This document shows positions 44,291 through 56,162 of a DNA stretch of 64,000 nucleotides, one piece after another. The DNA comes from Bimuria novae-zelandiae CBS 107.79. Taxonomy: Eukaryota; Ascomycota; Dothideomycetes; Pleosporales; Didymosphaeriaceae. Below the pieces are notes generated by a model. It did not search any database. It had not been told where the DNA came from and worked only from the letters and a program-made list of their open reading frames with translations. Both the position numbers and the translations under genes were made by a program. The stretch is taken from assembly GCA_010015655.1 (NCBI GenBank), contig ML976712.1, positions 21,598 to 85,597 on the forward strand, written 5' to 3'. The stretch's first letter is position 1. Each line of letters starts with the position of its first letter.

Positions 44291-45418
44291 TCACAGAACT
44301 ATTACATCTTCCACAACGATCCAACTTAATCCATCGCATCCGCAGAAGTGTATCTTACACTCACGAACATAAGCACCAATAGGGCTAGGGTTATAGTCCT
44401 GGAAGTACTCCAGCGACAATCCACCCGTAGCGCACATCTGGTACGTCACCGTCTGGCCCGCAGCGCACGCACCAGACGCAATGGTGTACGAGTTACCCGG
44501 CGCAACATTCGCGACGGACCCGACGGCGCTGGACCGACCCTTGTTGTCCCAAGACGTCTCTTGGGTCGCGGTGGTGTCGCACTTGGAGAACTCGAGGCCG
44601 CCGGAGCCAGAGGTGGTGTTGGACGAGGTCTCGAGGACCTTTTGCTCGGGGAACAGGAAGATGAGGGCGCAGGTGGAGCCGGAGTAGGACTGCGGGATAT
44701 CGAAGTTGAAGAGTGAGCAGACGTCGCCGTTAGCCGTGGCGTTGTACGAGGTTCCAGGTGCCTTGGAAGGTTGGGATGAAGAGACGGGGATGGTCAGGTG
44801 GGGGTACTGGTATCCACCGTTCAGGTCAGCAGGGCACTTGTTGCTGTTGTTGGGAGGCTGAGGAGCGGGTTAGGACTCTTTGGGTGGCTGAGGAGCAGGC
44901 TGAGATTCCTTGGACGGTTGAGGTGCTGGTTGCGACTCCCTTGGAGGGACCGGGTAGCCTGGCTGGGACTCTTTTGGTGGTTGAGGAGGAGGCTGAGAAG
45001 TACCGAGCTGGTTTCCTGCACCGCAGGACTGTCCAGGGCCCAGCGTGATCTTGACGCACTTATCCTGTCCCGCGACTGGCTGGGAGTACACATTGTACTC
45101 CCCGTTGTCGTTGGCCGGGCAGGCGTAGAACGCGGAGTCGCCATTGGTCGGGCTGGAGCCCACATCGCACTGAAACTGAGTAGTGGGAGGAGTCAGGATG
45201 CAGCCACGGCCGTTGGTATCCGCGAAGCCGCCATTGCTATCGAGGCAGTAGCAAGCAGCACCGTAACCACCACCGATACGGTTCTGGCCATCACCAAGCT
45301 GTCCTAGGGTACCGGATGCACCGCTCGAAGCTTGGAGCTGGAAGCATTGTTGGCTCTGACGAATGGCCAAGGCCGAAAAGCCAACGGCGAAAGCGAGTGG
45401 TGTGATAGCGTACCTCAT
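44291..45418 (-). pseudogene. But2-domain secreted protein with one nonsense codon
   Basis: A single 376-codon frame, interrupted once, encodes a probable secreted cell-surface protein. The signal peptide is MRYAITPLAFAVGFSALA. A Cys-containing N-terminal domain (YCLDSNGG, CDVGSSP, CPANDNGEY) leads to a Pro/Gln repeat region with five QPxPPKESQP-like units. The C-terminal half is a But2-type domain (YPHLTIPVSSSQPSKAPGTS, FNFDIPQSYSGSTCALIFLF, SLEYFQDYNPSPIG). One TAA at 44870-44872 lies in the repeat region where the other units have CAA (Gln), a CpA to TpA change. The frame stays open on both sides. Alternatively the stop lies in an unrecognised intron: a GTACTT donor near 45003 and a CTAAC..CAG acceptor just after the stop are possible. 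In that case the gene is functional. Confidence 0.72.
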
Positions 45419-46607
45419 GTTGAACAATCAGGGGACAGGATATGTAGCGAAAGTAGCTAGAAAGGGTCTTTTGAAGTCGACTGGAGACTGTGCGGTGGGA
45501 ACTGGACACGATGAGGGCGTCTCGTCTTATATCAACCCTAGGTACGCCGTTAAAAGTTTAGCAAGCTACTAGCTTCTCAGTCATTCTCGTAGATGACATC
45601 GATGTGGGTTCAATTCTGCTAGCTCTGATGTTGAAGGGCCCACTTCAACGCGGTGCTGCACCGCGTTCCGATGTCAGAGCGATGCGTTTGTTAGTAGAAA
45701 AACTATCGATGGACTACTCTAGTAACACAATCGCGCGTTATTGGTCCGACACAGGACAGCTTTCTAGAAATGTAAGCAGATCGACTAGTCGCCAGGCACT
45801 TGTGGATTTTTACTTCCGTAATAGGATGATTTTCAGGTACACGTCGTTCGAACATAGTATGTGGGTTTGTGGGACCTGCGTGGATGAGCTGGTTTCGCTG
45901 ACGTATAATGCGCTATTACAGCTGGTGCATTGTAATGACAGGTTGGATTTCTTGTTTAACGCATGGAATATCGAAAAATACAGTCTCGACCATCCTGGCC
46001 AGGACCGAGCCATTACGGTTACATTGATCAATTTCGACAGATTGTGCATCTTCATGTAATAACATGGGAAGTTCAGTATCAAAGAAGTATTCGTCGAGCT
46101 TTCAATTCGAAAATGTTACGCATACGCCTCACGCGATCGGTCGTCTGCCAGGGTTGGAGGCCAGGCAGTGGTCACGCGTACCGTCCGGGCCTTCGGAGGT
46201 CACGGTTTACAATGCAGAGACAAAATAAGGAAATTTAGATCTGCGCCGGCTTCGTTTTCTGTGGGGTATGGACTGGTGTTCAACTAGACGATTGCTCATG
46301 GTACCGATGTAGCCACCGTTGCGACCGGTAGCGAAGGGCTTAGCTACGCGCTATCCCGCTCTTTCTGTGTCCCTGGAAGCCTTTTCATGGAGAATGTGGG
46401 GAAGATTGTGTAATGTCCCTCCGAGCCTCCGAAAACGTTGTACGGAGTGGAGCGGGTATGCGGGTGCTGTTCAGGTGCCGTGGCATCCGAATGACAATGT
46501 TACGCCAGCAGTGCCGCTCCGCGCTAGACAGACTATGAAAGTGCGGAATTGAGTTTGGGTTGAATCTTTCGTTCAAAGGACAGGCGTGGTATTCCGGGAA
46601 TAGTTAA
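45419..46607. other. Intergenic, with one unsupported 143-codon frame
   Basis: A plus-strand ATG frame at 45628-46059 begins MLKGPLQRGAAPRSDVRAMR and has no recognisable domain or splice support; its coding status is doubtful. The remainder up to the Harbinger terminal repeat shows nothing distinct. Confidence 0.3.
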
Positions 46608-47006
46608 GGGCCTGTTCGGTGGCCGCAATCTCAACCTTGATTTCATCTCACTATACCAAAAGTGGGTAGACTGAGATGAAATCAATGTCGTGTTCGGTTC
46701 AAGCGTGATCTCGACGTCATAAATAGAGGTCCTATCTCGTAAGATAGCCCTAGCTAAATTAACCCTTGCTAGTGCTAATAAGATGCTTATTTATACCTAT
46801 TTAGGCGCGAAATCATAATCTCAACTGAGCTCAAGGTCTTGAGCTCAATCTCGCATGATCTCGGCGTTTTCAACCTCCGCGATGCTTGGCAAAGAGAGCC
46901 TCGTAGGCCTTGTAGGAGCGTTAACGGCAACGACTTTAGTGTTGATCAACGCCGCTGAGACAGCCGCCACCCCCCCCCCACAGGGGTGAACAAGTGTGAA
47001 GACGAT

Positions 47007-48115
47007 ATGTGTTTGGGGGCGGCATGGCTAGCCAGGTGCCTCGCCGACGACTTATATTTGTATGAGGAGACCCGACTGCGGCGGAGGGCGTTCGAACAGC
47101 TCGTCGAGCACTGTAGGCCACACGTCAGAGATGGCCGAACGATCGAGGTAGAGGAAAAAGTACTCACCTTTCTGTACGTCTGCGCGCAGGGCGCTGGCTG
47201 GCGGGAAGCTAAGCACCGCTGTGGGCACTCATTAAGCACGATTACTGCGTACGTACACAGAAACTTGGCTTAACTTTGGCTAACGCTAGTAGCAACTTTC
47301 ACGAAGTCCTCACCGCAGTGCTCCGGCTATACCTAGAAGTAGTACAGTTGCCCTCTGGCGACGTCCCAGAGGCCATTCGCGACGACCCAAAACGTATGCC
47401 GTTTTTCAAGGATTGCGTAGGAGCTCTAGACGGGTCGAACTTCAAAGTCTATGTGCCAGCCGAGGACCAAAAGCGATACCGAAACCGCCATGGATACCTA
47501 TCACAGAACGTGTTAGCGGCTGTCGATTTCAACATGAACTTCGTGTACGTACTAGCTGGCTGGGAGGGCAGTGCTCATGATAGTCGGGTGTTGAAGGACG
47601 CTCGCCGACGGGGATTTACAGCTCCGCCAGGTAAGTATTACCTGGCTGACGCTGGGTATACGAACAGCGATATTACCCTTGTGCCGTACCGCGGCGTACG
47701 GTATCACCTTCGAGAAATGGCGCAGGTGCCAGATGGACGGCCGCAGACGCCAGAAGAGCTGTTTAACTATCGCCATTCATCGCTAAGAAACATCGTCGAG
47801 CGGTGCTTTGGCGTCTTCAAGCGTCGCTGGCGGGTTTTTGACAGGCCTCATGAGTTCGATGTAGAGACTCAGGTTAAGCTCGTATACGCCCTTGCAGCTG
47901 TACACAACTTGATTAATAAGGAGGGCAGCGTTGGGGAGGATTTTGACACGTTACCAGCGTATGCGCACGAGCGTCATGAGAACTTCTTCCGGGAGGTCGC
48001 AGTTGCAGAAGACCAGCAACTAACAGAAAACCCCGACAGGGCGCCGCTGCGTGAGGCAATAGCGACAGAGATGTGGGCGTCGTATAGACGAGCAATTCAA
48101 GAAAGTGAGGTGTAG
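47007..48115 (+). CDS. Harbinger DDE transposase, intact
   Basis: Catalyses cut-and-paste of the surrounding element. Two exons (47007-47248 and 47293-48115) with a 44-nt intron (GTACGT donor, CTAACGCTAGTAG acceptor) give 354 residues. The join HSLSTITA|NFHEVLTAVL restores the usual N-terminal helix of the family. Catalytic residues are visible: the first Asp in GALDGSNFKV (about residue 127), the second in YYLADAGYTN (about 200) and Glu in RNIVERCFGVFKRRW (about 250). The conserved NYRHSSLRN precedes the last. The start is the first ATG in frame; the frame opens slightly upstream with GTG, and a longer N-terminus from an unseen exon is possible. No premature stop, so the protein could be active. 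Confidence 0.92.
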
Positions 48116-48433
48116 AGGAGAAGGAGCAAGCTGCGTAGGTAGAGAGACTTTGTAGCAACGTCGCGTCAAGAAGCTCAAAAATCTCTAGGTTAAACGCTTT
48201 AAGTAAGAGCACTCTAATCTGTCACGCTAGAATATTAGCTGCGTAAGGCGTAGTATGCGTATTCTCTAGAGTAGCATGTCTACTAGCGTAAAATTGACTT
48301 TTCTAGAATAACAAGACTAATTTATATACAATAGGTATAAATTTTGCATAGGCTATAGACAATTTAGAGTATGCGACCTAGGAACAGCAACTACGCTAAT
48401 AATGCACGGGCCACTATCGCGAGTCTTGGCACT

Positions 48434-49477
48434 TTACCAGCTCTGACCTAAAGTCTCTTGCACCTCATCCTTTTCCTGCAACCTACCCTCTCCCTCCCAC
48501 GTCAAGCTAATTACGGCAAGTCGCAGCTACTCGTCACGTAGGAGCCCTAGCTGCTGCGCTACATGCGATTTTACCCAGGCTTTCTGCACTGATGGAGGCT
48601 TCAGACTGAGGTAAAGCTTGGCCTGAAAGTGCGACTCAAATTTCTGCACAATAGGCAGTTTTAGGCGGAAGTCTAAGACACTGTAAGTCTTTAAAAAGTG
48701 ATCGATCGCCTCCTTTTATAGGTCTTTAGAGAGAGCTTTAACTAATTCCCCTAGCTCTGCCGCTATATTGCCAACTTGCTTGCTCAACTTGTCGCTCGCA
48801 GTCGTCCTTTTACAAGACCTTCCTAACGATATCGCGCGCCTTTTACGCGCCTCTAGGGACGCCCTATTATCGCTATCATCCTCAGTACTGTTAGAGTCTT
48901 GTTACTCAACTAACGCAGTAATCAACTAATTAATATCCTTCGCCCCAGCGCCATTAGCTATAACGCCGTCAAACAGTCGCCAATGGAGATCCTCGTTTTG
49001 GAGAGGTTTCGTACGGAACTTTCGAGCCTCTGGATGCGCGTTGAAGTACGCGTTTAGAGACTTCTCGTCGCCAATAACAACACCAAACTCGTTTACAGCA
49101 AAGCCAGAGAGGTTGTTTAACTCCTGCCAGATCCGCCAATCTGCTTTGCAGCCATTGTGCCGATTCTTGGCCTGTTGAGCAGAGACTATAACACCTGGTG
49201 GAGAGACTGCAGACACCCTCGCGATGGCTGTATGCCACGCGGAGGCCTTGTAACCGGTATCAGCACGCTGGCCATGGTCCTCCACCTGCTCAACTAGCGA
49301 CGTCAAGAGCGCCTCTACCATTTTCGGTGTCCAGAAACTGCGATTTTGGCTGCCCCCAGGCGTTGGCGACGATGTAAAGGATGTTGAAGTCTGTGCAGGT
49401 GTCTGCGACAAGGCCGGCGTCTGACTCCACGAGAGCTCTCGCGACCCATCTTGAGCAGGTGTAGTAGTGCTCGCCAT
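48434..49477 (-). pseudogene. Harbinger accessory Myb/SANT gene with nonsense codons
   Basis: The second gene of the element. From the ATG at 49477 an open frame of 183 codons (to 48926) encodes a Ser/Thr/Pro-rich leader and a Myb/SANT-like domain (FWTPKMVEALLTSLVEQVED, NRHNGCKADWRIWQELNNLSG, HPEARKFRTKPLQNEDL). The same frame continues past TAG (48926-48928), TAA (48902-48904), TAA (48716-48718) and TAG (48527-48529). Between them are coding-like stretches (DKLSKQVGNIAAELGELVKA, AKLYLSLKPPSVQKAWVKSH), and the frame ends at about 48434. All four fit CAG/CAA to TAG/TAA. In Harbinger elements this protein helps the transposase bind the ends. A truncated DNA-binding domain may still be made, but the C-terminal part is lost. 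Confidence 0.82.
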
Positions 49478-49951
49478 GGCGGCGATGAAACAAGGTATGT
49501 TGATAAGACGAGATGAGATTGCGCAGTCACCGAACACAAGCTTAAATTTGGTACGTCAGAAGCGGGGGTGTGGAAGATTTAGTGTAGCTAGCCGCATAAA
49601 AAATTCCACGCCAGCGCCTTACCATAACCGTCCGAGATCACGAAATGAGATTGCGGCCACCGAACAGGCCCTAAAGCATGAGGTGAGGAGCGAGAGCAAT
49701 AGGCCAATCAGATGATAGCTGCAGATCCACCTGCAGGATGAGGTGCTGATGACGAACGTGTGGGGGAACATCAATACCACAAAGAGCACGCGCAGCATCT
49801 CCCTCCTGCAATACTACTACCTACAGCGTGGTCAATTACTGTCTGAGTACAGGACCAATTCGTCTTCGTCCGTTGACAAATACGAACAACTCGTGAATTA
49901 GCTTTGCACTTCGTCGCACGTGAATCGTCATCGCCCCAAGGTTCCTCCACC

Positions 49952-50770
49952 ATGCGAACCCATACAATCATAGCTCTCGCTAGCGTAAGCGGAGCCATTG
50001 CTCTCCCAACCGAACAACAACCTCTCTACGACCCATCTCCACGCAGCTTCCTCAAAGTCCAAGAAGAGTACGCATCACACAGCTCCACCATACCCGCGCG
50101 CCGAACCTTACCGTAGCAGGTTGAAAAAAGCGGAGATAATACCCACAGGTAGCCTGCACCACCTGCGCCATTACTTGTCCACACTAAACGTACTGATGCA
50201 GTAATCGACGACTTCCTGCCATCGCTGACGCTCTCCGTTTCCTGGAAGAAGGACGACGCCGACCTCGGAAACACCATCAAGCCGAAGCGGCTGCAGAACC
50301 AACCGAGCGTCTCGTTGTACGATGAAGCGGACCCAGATGGCGTGTCGCCAGCCTTGGACCTGAGTTATGTCGTCACTCTCACTGATCCCGATGCTCCCTC
50401 CCGCGACGACCCAGAGTGGTCGGAGATGTGCCACTGGATAGCGGCAAACGTATCCGTCTCGCAGAAGACCTTCTCCATCCTCCCCATGCCCATTTTCGGC
50501 GCAGTCGACTACGAGGAGGCGGGTGGACTTGACGATGTGGTCGAGTACAAACCTCCTGGTCCACCGGAGAAGACGGGCAAGCACCGCTATGTATTTCTGG
50601 CGTTCGCGCCGAAGAATGGGACGACGGAACCGCTGCATCTAAGTAAGCCGAAGGAGAGGCAGCATTGGGGCACGGGTAAGGAGAGAGGTGGTGTGAGGGA
50701 TTGGGCGAGGGAGAATGAGTTGGTGCCTGTGGCGGCCAACTTCATATACTCGCAGAACAAGAAACAGTGA
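49952..50770 (+). CDS. Secreted PEBP-family (phosphatidylethanolamine-binding) protein
   Basis: PEBP/RKIP-like fold, often lipid- or protease-binding in fungi. Three exons (49952-50067, 50120-50148, 50202-50770) give 237 residues. A signal peptide (MRTHTIIALASVSGAIALP) precedes the domain, so the protein is probably secreted or vacuolar. Exon 2 is only 29 nt, yet the chain reads VQEELKKAEIIPTVIDDFLPSLTL across both splices in frame. Signature motifs are DPDAPSRDDPEWSEMCHW and GKHRYVFLAF, which form the anion-binding pocket. The C-terminal helix is VRDWARENELVPVAANFIYS. It starts 280 bases beyond the Harbinger element, which therefore inserted into or near its promoter region. Confidence 0.9.
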
Positions 50771-53588
50771 GGTGCTTCTGAGGCATCGTTTCGAGCCTGG
50801 AGGTGTATCATGGATCATACGGGTACCTGACCCTATACCAAACATCGTCGGAATCAATCGACTTCCATCGCACTGATGCCTGCGCACATGCGGTGAGGGT
50901 TTGAAGAAGGAGCTTATGGAACCAGGAACTTCATCCGAACGCATTTCAGCTTGCCATCGAATTTGCCCTGGGTTCGCGACATTGCAAGGACGTTCGAATA
51001 TAAGATACCTCCAAGTGGAATGTGTACATTATTAGGCATACGTTGTGCGTTCGCTCGTGAATGCGTTTCCGACGCTGTTCAAGGTTTTCGCGGTCCTTCT
51101 TCTCCTCTCTCTCTTCCAAGATTTTCTAAGTCTCCGTCACACTGCAATTTCCTTGTTGAATCTTCAACTTCCGTCTCGATACTATCCTCCCAACCCTTCA
51201 AGCTCACTCCTCCAAGTAATTCTTTCAAATACACCCTTTCAAACAAACTCTTTGAACCCCGCAGCTCCTGTTTCCCTCCATCGTCTACACAATAAACACC
51301 CCGGCCGCCCCTGCCAACGCCCCTGCCAACCCAGTCTTCCGATACCCCACCGGTGCTTGGCCTACATACACCGCCACCATACTACCCGCCCCTACCGTGC
51401 CGGTCGCTCCTTCCTTGCTCTCCGTCCTCGTCCCTGTCGCCATTGGAGACGCACTCACACTCCCCCGTGATGAAGTAGGTACAAGCGTCTCAGTTGACGC
51501 GGAGAACGACGTGAGCATTTTCCCTTCCGAATGCGCCGGTGACGGAGGAGAATCTGTGGGCTGTGCGGCTGCTGTGGAGAAGGGCTTGAGACGTAAGAGG
51601 GAGCGCAGGGTGCCGCGGCGAAGGGAGGGTTTGCGCATGTTGGTCTAGCGGTCTGCCGTAAGCCAGCGGTGTTCGAGTGAGACCGGAGGTTTGTAGTAGT
51701 ATAGACTTGAGATCGCAGTCGAGGTGGATATATTTGGTATGTGAGTGTTGAGAGGGCACCCGTGGACGTGCAGTAGTCGGCGTGTTTAGTAATTGATCTT
51801 CGGAAGGGACGCCGGCGTCAGAACAGTGGTGGCAGTCGCGATGTGCCTTCACCTTAATCTCTCTTAATCCCTTGATGATAGGGGCCTTGGGTCATATTAA
51901 TCAAAAGCACTATCGGTGGTCTTGCTCCTCTGATACTCAGAGTGGCATGTCTAGAGCCGGAGCTGCGAGCATGTGCTATATCACTGTATATGTGCTCACC
52001 CCACCCGGACTCCAACCACAGTCCATGGGAAGGCGCGATGCAAGACGAAATGATCATATTATCTAGCCATCTCGGGCCTGACAGCTGGTGTTGTGCATCT
52101 TTCCCTCGGATCTGGTTGAACCGTAGGCGATGGTGCTGGGTGACGTGTTCGGCTCTCCACGGGTTGTCGCTGTGCTGTGGCGGGAGCGAAGGCACCTATT
52201 AAATCAAGGAAGGGCGTTTTAATAGGCGAGAGGAGAACAGGGAGAGAGAGCGACGGGCTAAACAAGTGCAGAGGCGCGCAGAAGCGCGCATGGTGGGGAT
52301 TTGAATGTTGTGAGATGGTGGTTCTTCTATAGGATAGTGGTGTCGGAAAGCAGCCGAAGACCATCGCCAGTTCGCAAGACAAAGCGATGCGAAGAGCTCT
52401 AGAGAAGACCGTCAAGGCATCGCGAGTTAAACCGATCTCTCTCCTTACATTCCAGAGCATCCGTCCGGTCACGCCACATTCTGAAAGTATAGCCTACGTC
52501 TATCGTACAGCTCCTGCTACCTCGCCACCAGGGCATTTCCACGCGGCCCGTACGCCGCTAGCTAGCGCCCTGCGACCTCCAACCCAAGCATGCGCATGCA
52601 GGGACCGCCTTCCAAGTTCCAGCCACATCGCATAACCTCGAGACCTCAGCTCGAACCAAAGTTGCAGACCAGATGCGTCTCAATCCTGCTCGCGCTCGTT
52701 TTTAGGGAAGAAAGAAGCGAGGTACGAGTAGTGCGGCTGCGCGGCTGAGAAACTTTATAGAAGAGGGTTTAGAGGACCTCGCGATGCGCTTTAGCTGCGC
52801 TGCGAAGGGTGAGGTATACCGTATTGGAGCTTGGTGGATGAGTCAAAGATGGTGCGCTCGTAATGCGCATCAGCGCTAAATTCCTAGCACAATGAAAGAA
52901 AAGCCGAAGCTTGAGAGGCTGAAAGAGAGAGATTTGGAGAACAATCCATTGTAGCGGGGGAGATTTGAGGGAAAACAACCTATTGTGTGGGTATTGTAGT
53001 ACGCCATGATGATGATGATGAAAGGCTTAGGATGGACAATGAATTGTGGCGTGCCAGCCTGACTTCGGATGCTGCGCCGAGGTAGGACGTGTGGAGAGGT
53101 CAGAGGGAGAGACGGTTGGTTGTGTCGCCGTATGCGCAAGCTGTGCGACGGCGATGGAGGCGTATGTAGTGGCACCTGCCTGGAGACGATCGCTGTGCTA
53201 CCAAGAACGTCGATTGCGTCTTTTAGGCAGGCGTATTGATTCGAGGAGGGCCAGGGCGTCTATCCGAGACGTGGATGGCGCAATCACACAGACACAACTT
53301 GTCACCGGAAGGCAATCACAATCTTCACTTCGCGAAGCAGTCGAGCAGATAGTGTTATAAGCGTTTTCATTTTCGGCCCGTTATCTGCCAAATGTACAGA
53401 GGCCCATCCACCACCCACCCCAATCAGCCCATCATCATCAATGCAATTAGCAAAAGCGTGCTTCTAAACGCCCCCAAGCGGAGCAATCCCTCACATGATC
53501 CTATCCAGAGGACCGCGATACATGCTCAGGTGATATCATGGAAAGCAAAAAGCGTAAAACAGTGGTACACGAAAGAAGTGAAGGGCAC
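50771..53588. other. 2.8 kb without a supported gene
   Basis: Contains a 117-codon minus-strand ATG frame (51638-51285) that begins MRKPSLRRGTLRSLLRLKPF and ends in a small hydrophobic tail (GLAGALAGAAGVFIV). It could be the last exon of a surface protein but lacks a signal peptide or splice support. Other frames overlap each other. Stretches of CT-rich sequence (51080-51300) look like untranslated or promoter sequence. No transposon ends were found. Confidence 0.35.
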
Positions 53589-54337
53589 TTATGCGAGGTA
53601 CGCAAAAGCACCGATGGCGCCGAAGAGGGCAGCGGCGTTGATGCCGAAGGTGGAGGCAGCGCCGGTGTTCTCAACAGGCGGGGCATTGTCGGTGGACGTC
53701 GGACCGGCAGTTGCGGACGGGCTGCCGAGAGAGATGGTGCTGTTGTAGCCGCTGGGGACGATGGTGCCAGCGGACGCAGAGGCAGTACCGACCGAGGTGT
53801 GGATCACGACGGAGGTGGAGATGGTGGTGCTGACAGCGGTGGAGTAGGCAGACGAGGCTGAGGACGCGGACGAAGACGCAGGCGCAGAGGAAGACTTAGC
53901 GGTGGAGTAGCCGGCGGAAGAGGACGCAGAGGACGAAGAAGCGACAGGGGCGGAGCCGCCGGTCAGAGCAAACTGGCCAGAGTAGTTGGGCACAGCACCG
54001 GCCTGTTGGATCTCGAAAGCATAGTCGTCACCCGCCTCGAGAGTCTTCGGGGGAGTCCATGTGAAGGAACCGCCAGTGGAGGTGGCTGTGAATCGATTAG
54101 TGGCTTATTTTGCGGCAGTGCAAGCGTTGGCAACTTACTGGTCAGGGTATCGAGAGTCTTGAGGTCGGTCGACGGGCCCTTCTTCAGGAGGATGGTGGTG
54201 ACCGCATCCTTGGGCGTGTATGTGAGGGTGATGGGCTTACCGGCCGCCACGCTGCCCTGGGGGAACGAGGTAAACTCGACGGCGAGAACAGCGGAGATGA
54301 GGGCAGCGCCCGAAAGGATGACCTCGAAGAAACGCAT
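53589..54337 (-). CDS. Kre9/KNH-like Ser-rich GPI-anchored cell-wall protein
   Basis: Two exons (54337-54139 and 54085-53589) give 231 residues. The signal peptide is MRFFEVILSGAALISAVLA. The N-terminal domain (EFTSFPQGSVAAGKPITLTY, LKKGPSTDLKTLDTL, GGSFTWTPPKTLEAGDDYAF, NYSGQFALTG) has the pattern of the yeast Kre9/Knh1-like N-terminal domain found in fungal Ser/Thr-rich surface proteins. A long Ser/Ala/Thr-rich stalk follows. The tail has a likely GPI signal with omega site around ENTGAAS and a hydrophobic end (TFGINAAALFGAIGAFAYLA). The 53-nt intron (GTAAGT..CACAG) joins in phase 1. It probably acts at the plasma membrane or cell wall. Confidence 0.87.
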
Positions 54338-56162
54338 GTTGATTGTGTTGGTCGCTGGTTGGATTAAAGTATTAGGTGGTATGTAGTAGGTGCTAAGTGA
54401 GCGACTGGAGTAGGAAAGAGCGAACGGTGTGAGGAGTAAAACCAACGCTGGGGAGGTGCTGCCTTTTTACCAGAGGACGGGTGGGCGGCAATATAAAGCC
54501 AGAGCAACGGGAGGAATGCAAAATTGGCTGCTAGGCCCCAACCGGGCAGGTCGACCAACGGGCTAAACGAGATGAATCACGAGCACTTGCTGGGGCCTTC
54601 ACCCAATGGCCGTTCGCGCGTCTGGCCCCAAGGCCAGACGCTGCCCCTTTCCAACTCCTGGAGACGGGGATGCGTCGTGGGCGCACTTTTGGCAATTCAC
54701 GCGGCTACGCTTGGCCTGCATACGGTCCCCTGCCGCACACCAACGGCGGATCGTCCAGGCTGCGCCGTGCAGATACTCTAGCTGACCACGGCATAGCCCG
54801 ACGCCGGCCAATAACGCGGGGAAATTCAGGGGCTGTCTGTCGTGGCTCGAGGTCGCGCACAGGGCTGCCGCAAAAAGGGCGCAATTCTTTGCCTGATTTG
54901 CGCCATCCTCTCATGGCTATCGCTTGGGACGATCGCGACGAGATCTTCACCACTGATGCGCCGCGACATTCCAGCTCGTGTTCCCGCCAACCGCTGCCAG
55001 ATTCGGTGGGGCAGCGCCTATGCGAACGGACATGCGAACGCCGCGCTGAGCGCGCTGAGCCCACTAAGCCCACTGCGCTGTCGCTGATCGCGCATCCACC
55101 CTCCTGTACAATCCCACGAGCAATTCTGTGCAAGCAAAATCGCCGCATCCCGCCCGGAGATGACAGACGCATTCATCCATCGTTCCTGCGAGTCCGACGA
55201 TCATTGATCTCGACAATGGGGCGGCTTTGGTCATTTTCTTCAGCGAGCTAGCGAAACTCATCTCGCTTTGCTCTGCGCCATGCTGAATGCACCTCTCGCG
55301 CATTGTTAGCGCGACGCGCAGAGCCTCACCGTGCGCGTAGAAAAGGAGAGCGCGCCCGGTGACGTCGTTGCGCTATATGCCATTGTTGCAACCGTTTTTT
55401 TGTGCCGGCAGGCATGCACCCAAACAACCAGACAAGATGCCATGAGAGTTCCCTGAACGACAACACCGCAACGGCCCACTGTAACGATGCATGACAGGTA
55501 TCATGTAGAGTGTGGCAGGAAAACGGCCCGATGGTACACAGAAAGACCGGCTCTGCCACGTTGTAGGTTACGTATGTTCAATCAAGGTCAAATGCCGGCA
55601 AAATGTAGGAGTTCAATGCGCCATCAACCTTTCCAGCTCATCCGACACCGGAAAGAAAAGTACTCAGAGCCTGAGGCAGGAAAATGCTGGCTGATTAGTA
55701 AAACCCCCAAGCTGATATCTAGGTGTAACCATGCAGCAGCACCTAGCCGCCTCGCTGCTAGTACCGAGAATATTGATAGCACGGAAGTTGGCGGACAACC
55801 ATCCTGGGTTTACTCGACTGCCTACGCAACTCTGAGTCTGATGTGTAACAACCCCCAAAGCTTAATCATACAGACAATACTCCCGTAGACCGATATCTCG
55901 ACGCCAAGGCTCCTCCCGATGACCGGAATCACTGGGCGTCCGTGCCTAAGAATTGCCACGACGTCCTGGGGTAACACACCGAGGTACCACCGTGGATTAA
56001 TGCCCAGAACTCCTCGTGTCGGATGCTTTACACTTCCAGTTCGTTGGTCTACCCGAGTATGTGGATGACAAGTCCTGAGGTAACTCGCGACCCCAAAAAC
56101 ATTAGGTAGGAGAGCATCACCTGCTGCATCACCATCATTATCACGATCGAAATAGTTCAAGT
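54338..56162. other. 1.8 kb GC-rich then mixed spacer
   Basis: Two long overlapping frames (plus 54670-55251, minus 54705-55172) arise from high GC and have no recognisable domain. I do not call them. A diverged unit related to the downstream minisatellite (CCTGGGGTAACACACCGAGG) lies at about 55967-55990. Nothing else noted. Confidence 0.35.

Larger units (their letters stand above)
46608..49671. mobile_element. PIF-Harbinger DNA transposon, complete ends
   Basis: A 3,064-bp element bounded by 26-bp terminal inverted repeats. The left end reads GGGCCTGTTCGGTGGCCGCA, continuing ATCTCA; the right end is its inverse. It is flanked by the 3-bp target duplication TAA (46605-46607 and 49672-49674). 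TIRs of this type and a TWA target duplication are diagnostic of PIF-Harbinger elements. It carries the two expected convergent genes, a DDE transposase (plus strand) and a Myb/SANT-like DNA-binding protein (minus strand). The first is intact and the second has nonsense codons. Some AT-rich drift is visible at 46740-46810 and 48200-48380. The ends are identical over the repeat, so insertion is fairly recent. Confidence 0.93.

Noticed and set aside
45628..46059. 143-codon ATG frame in the spacer before the Harbinger element
   Set aside because: No domain, signal or intron support. Mentioned in the spacer entry but not called as a gene.
51285..51638. 117-codon minus-strand frame with hydrophobic C-terminus
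   Set aside because: Resembles the end of a GPI protein, but there is no signal peptide, no upstream exon and no family match.
54670..55251. 193-codon plus-strand frame opposed by a 155-codon minus-strand frame
   Set aside because: Both arise in a GC-rich stretch and neither shows a domain or conserved-looking pattern, so chance is the simplest explanation.
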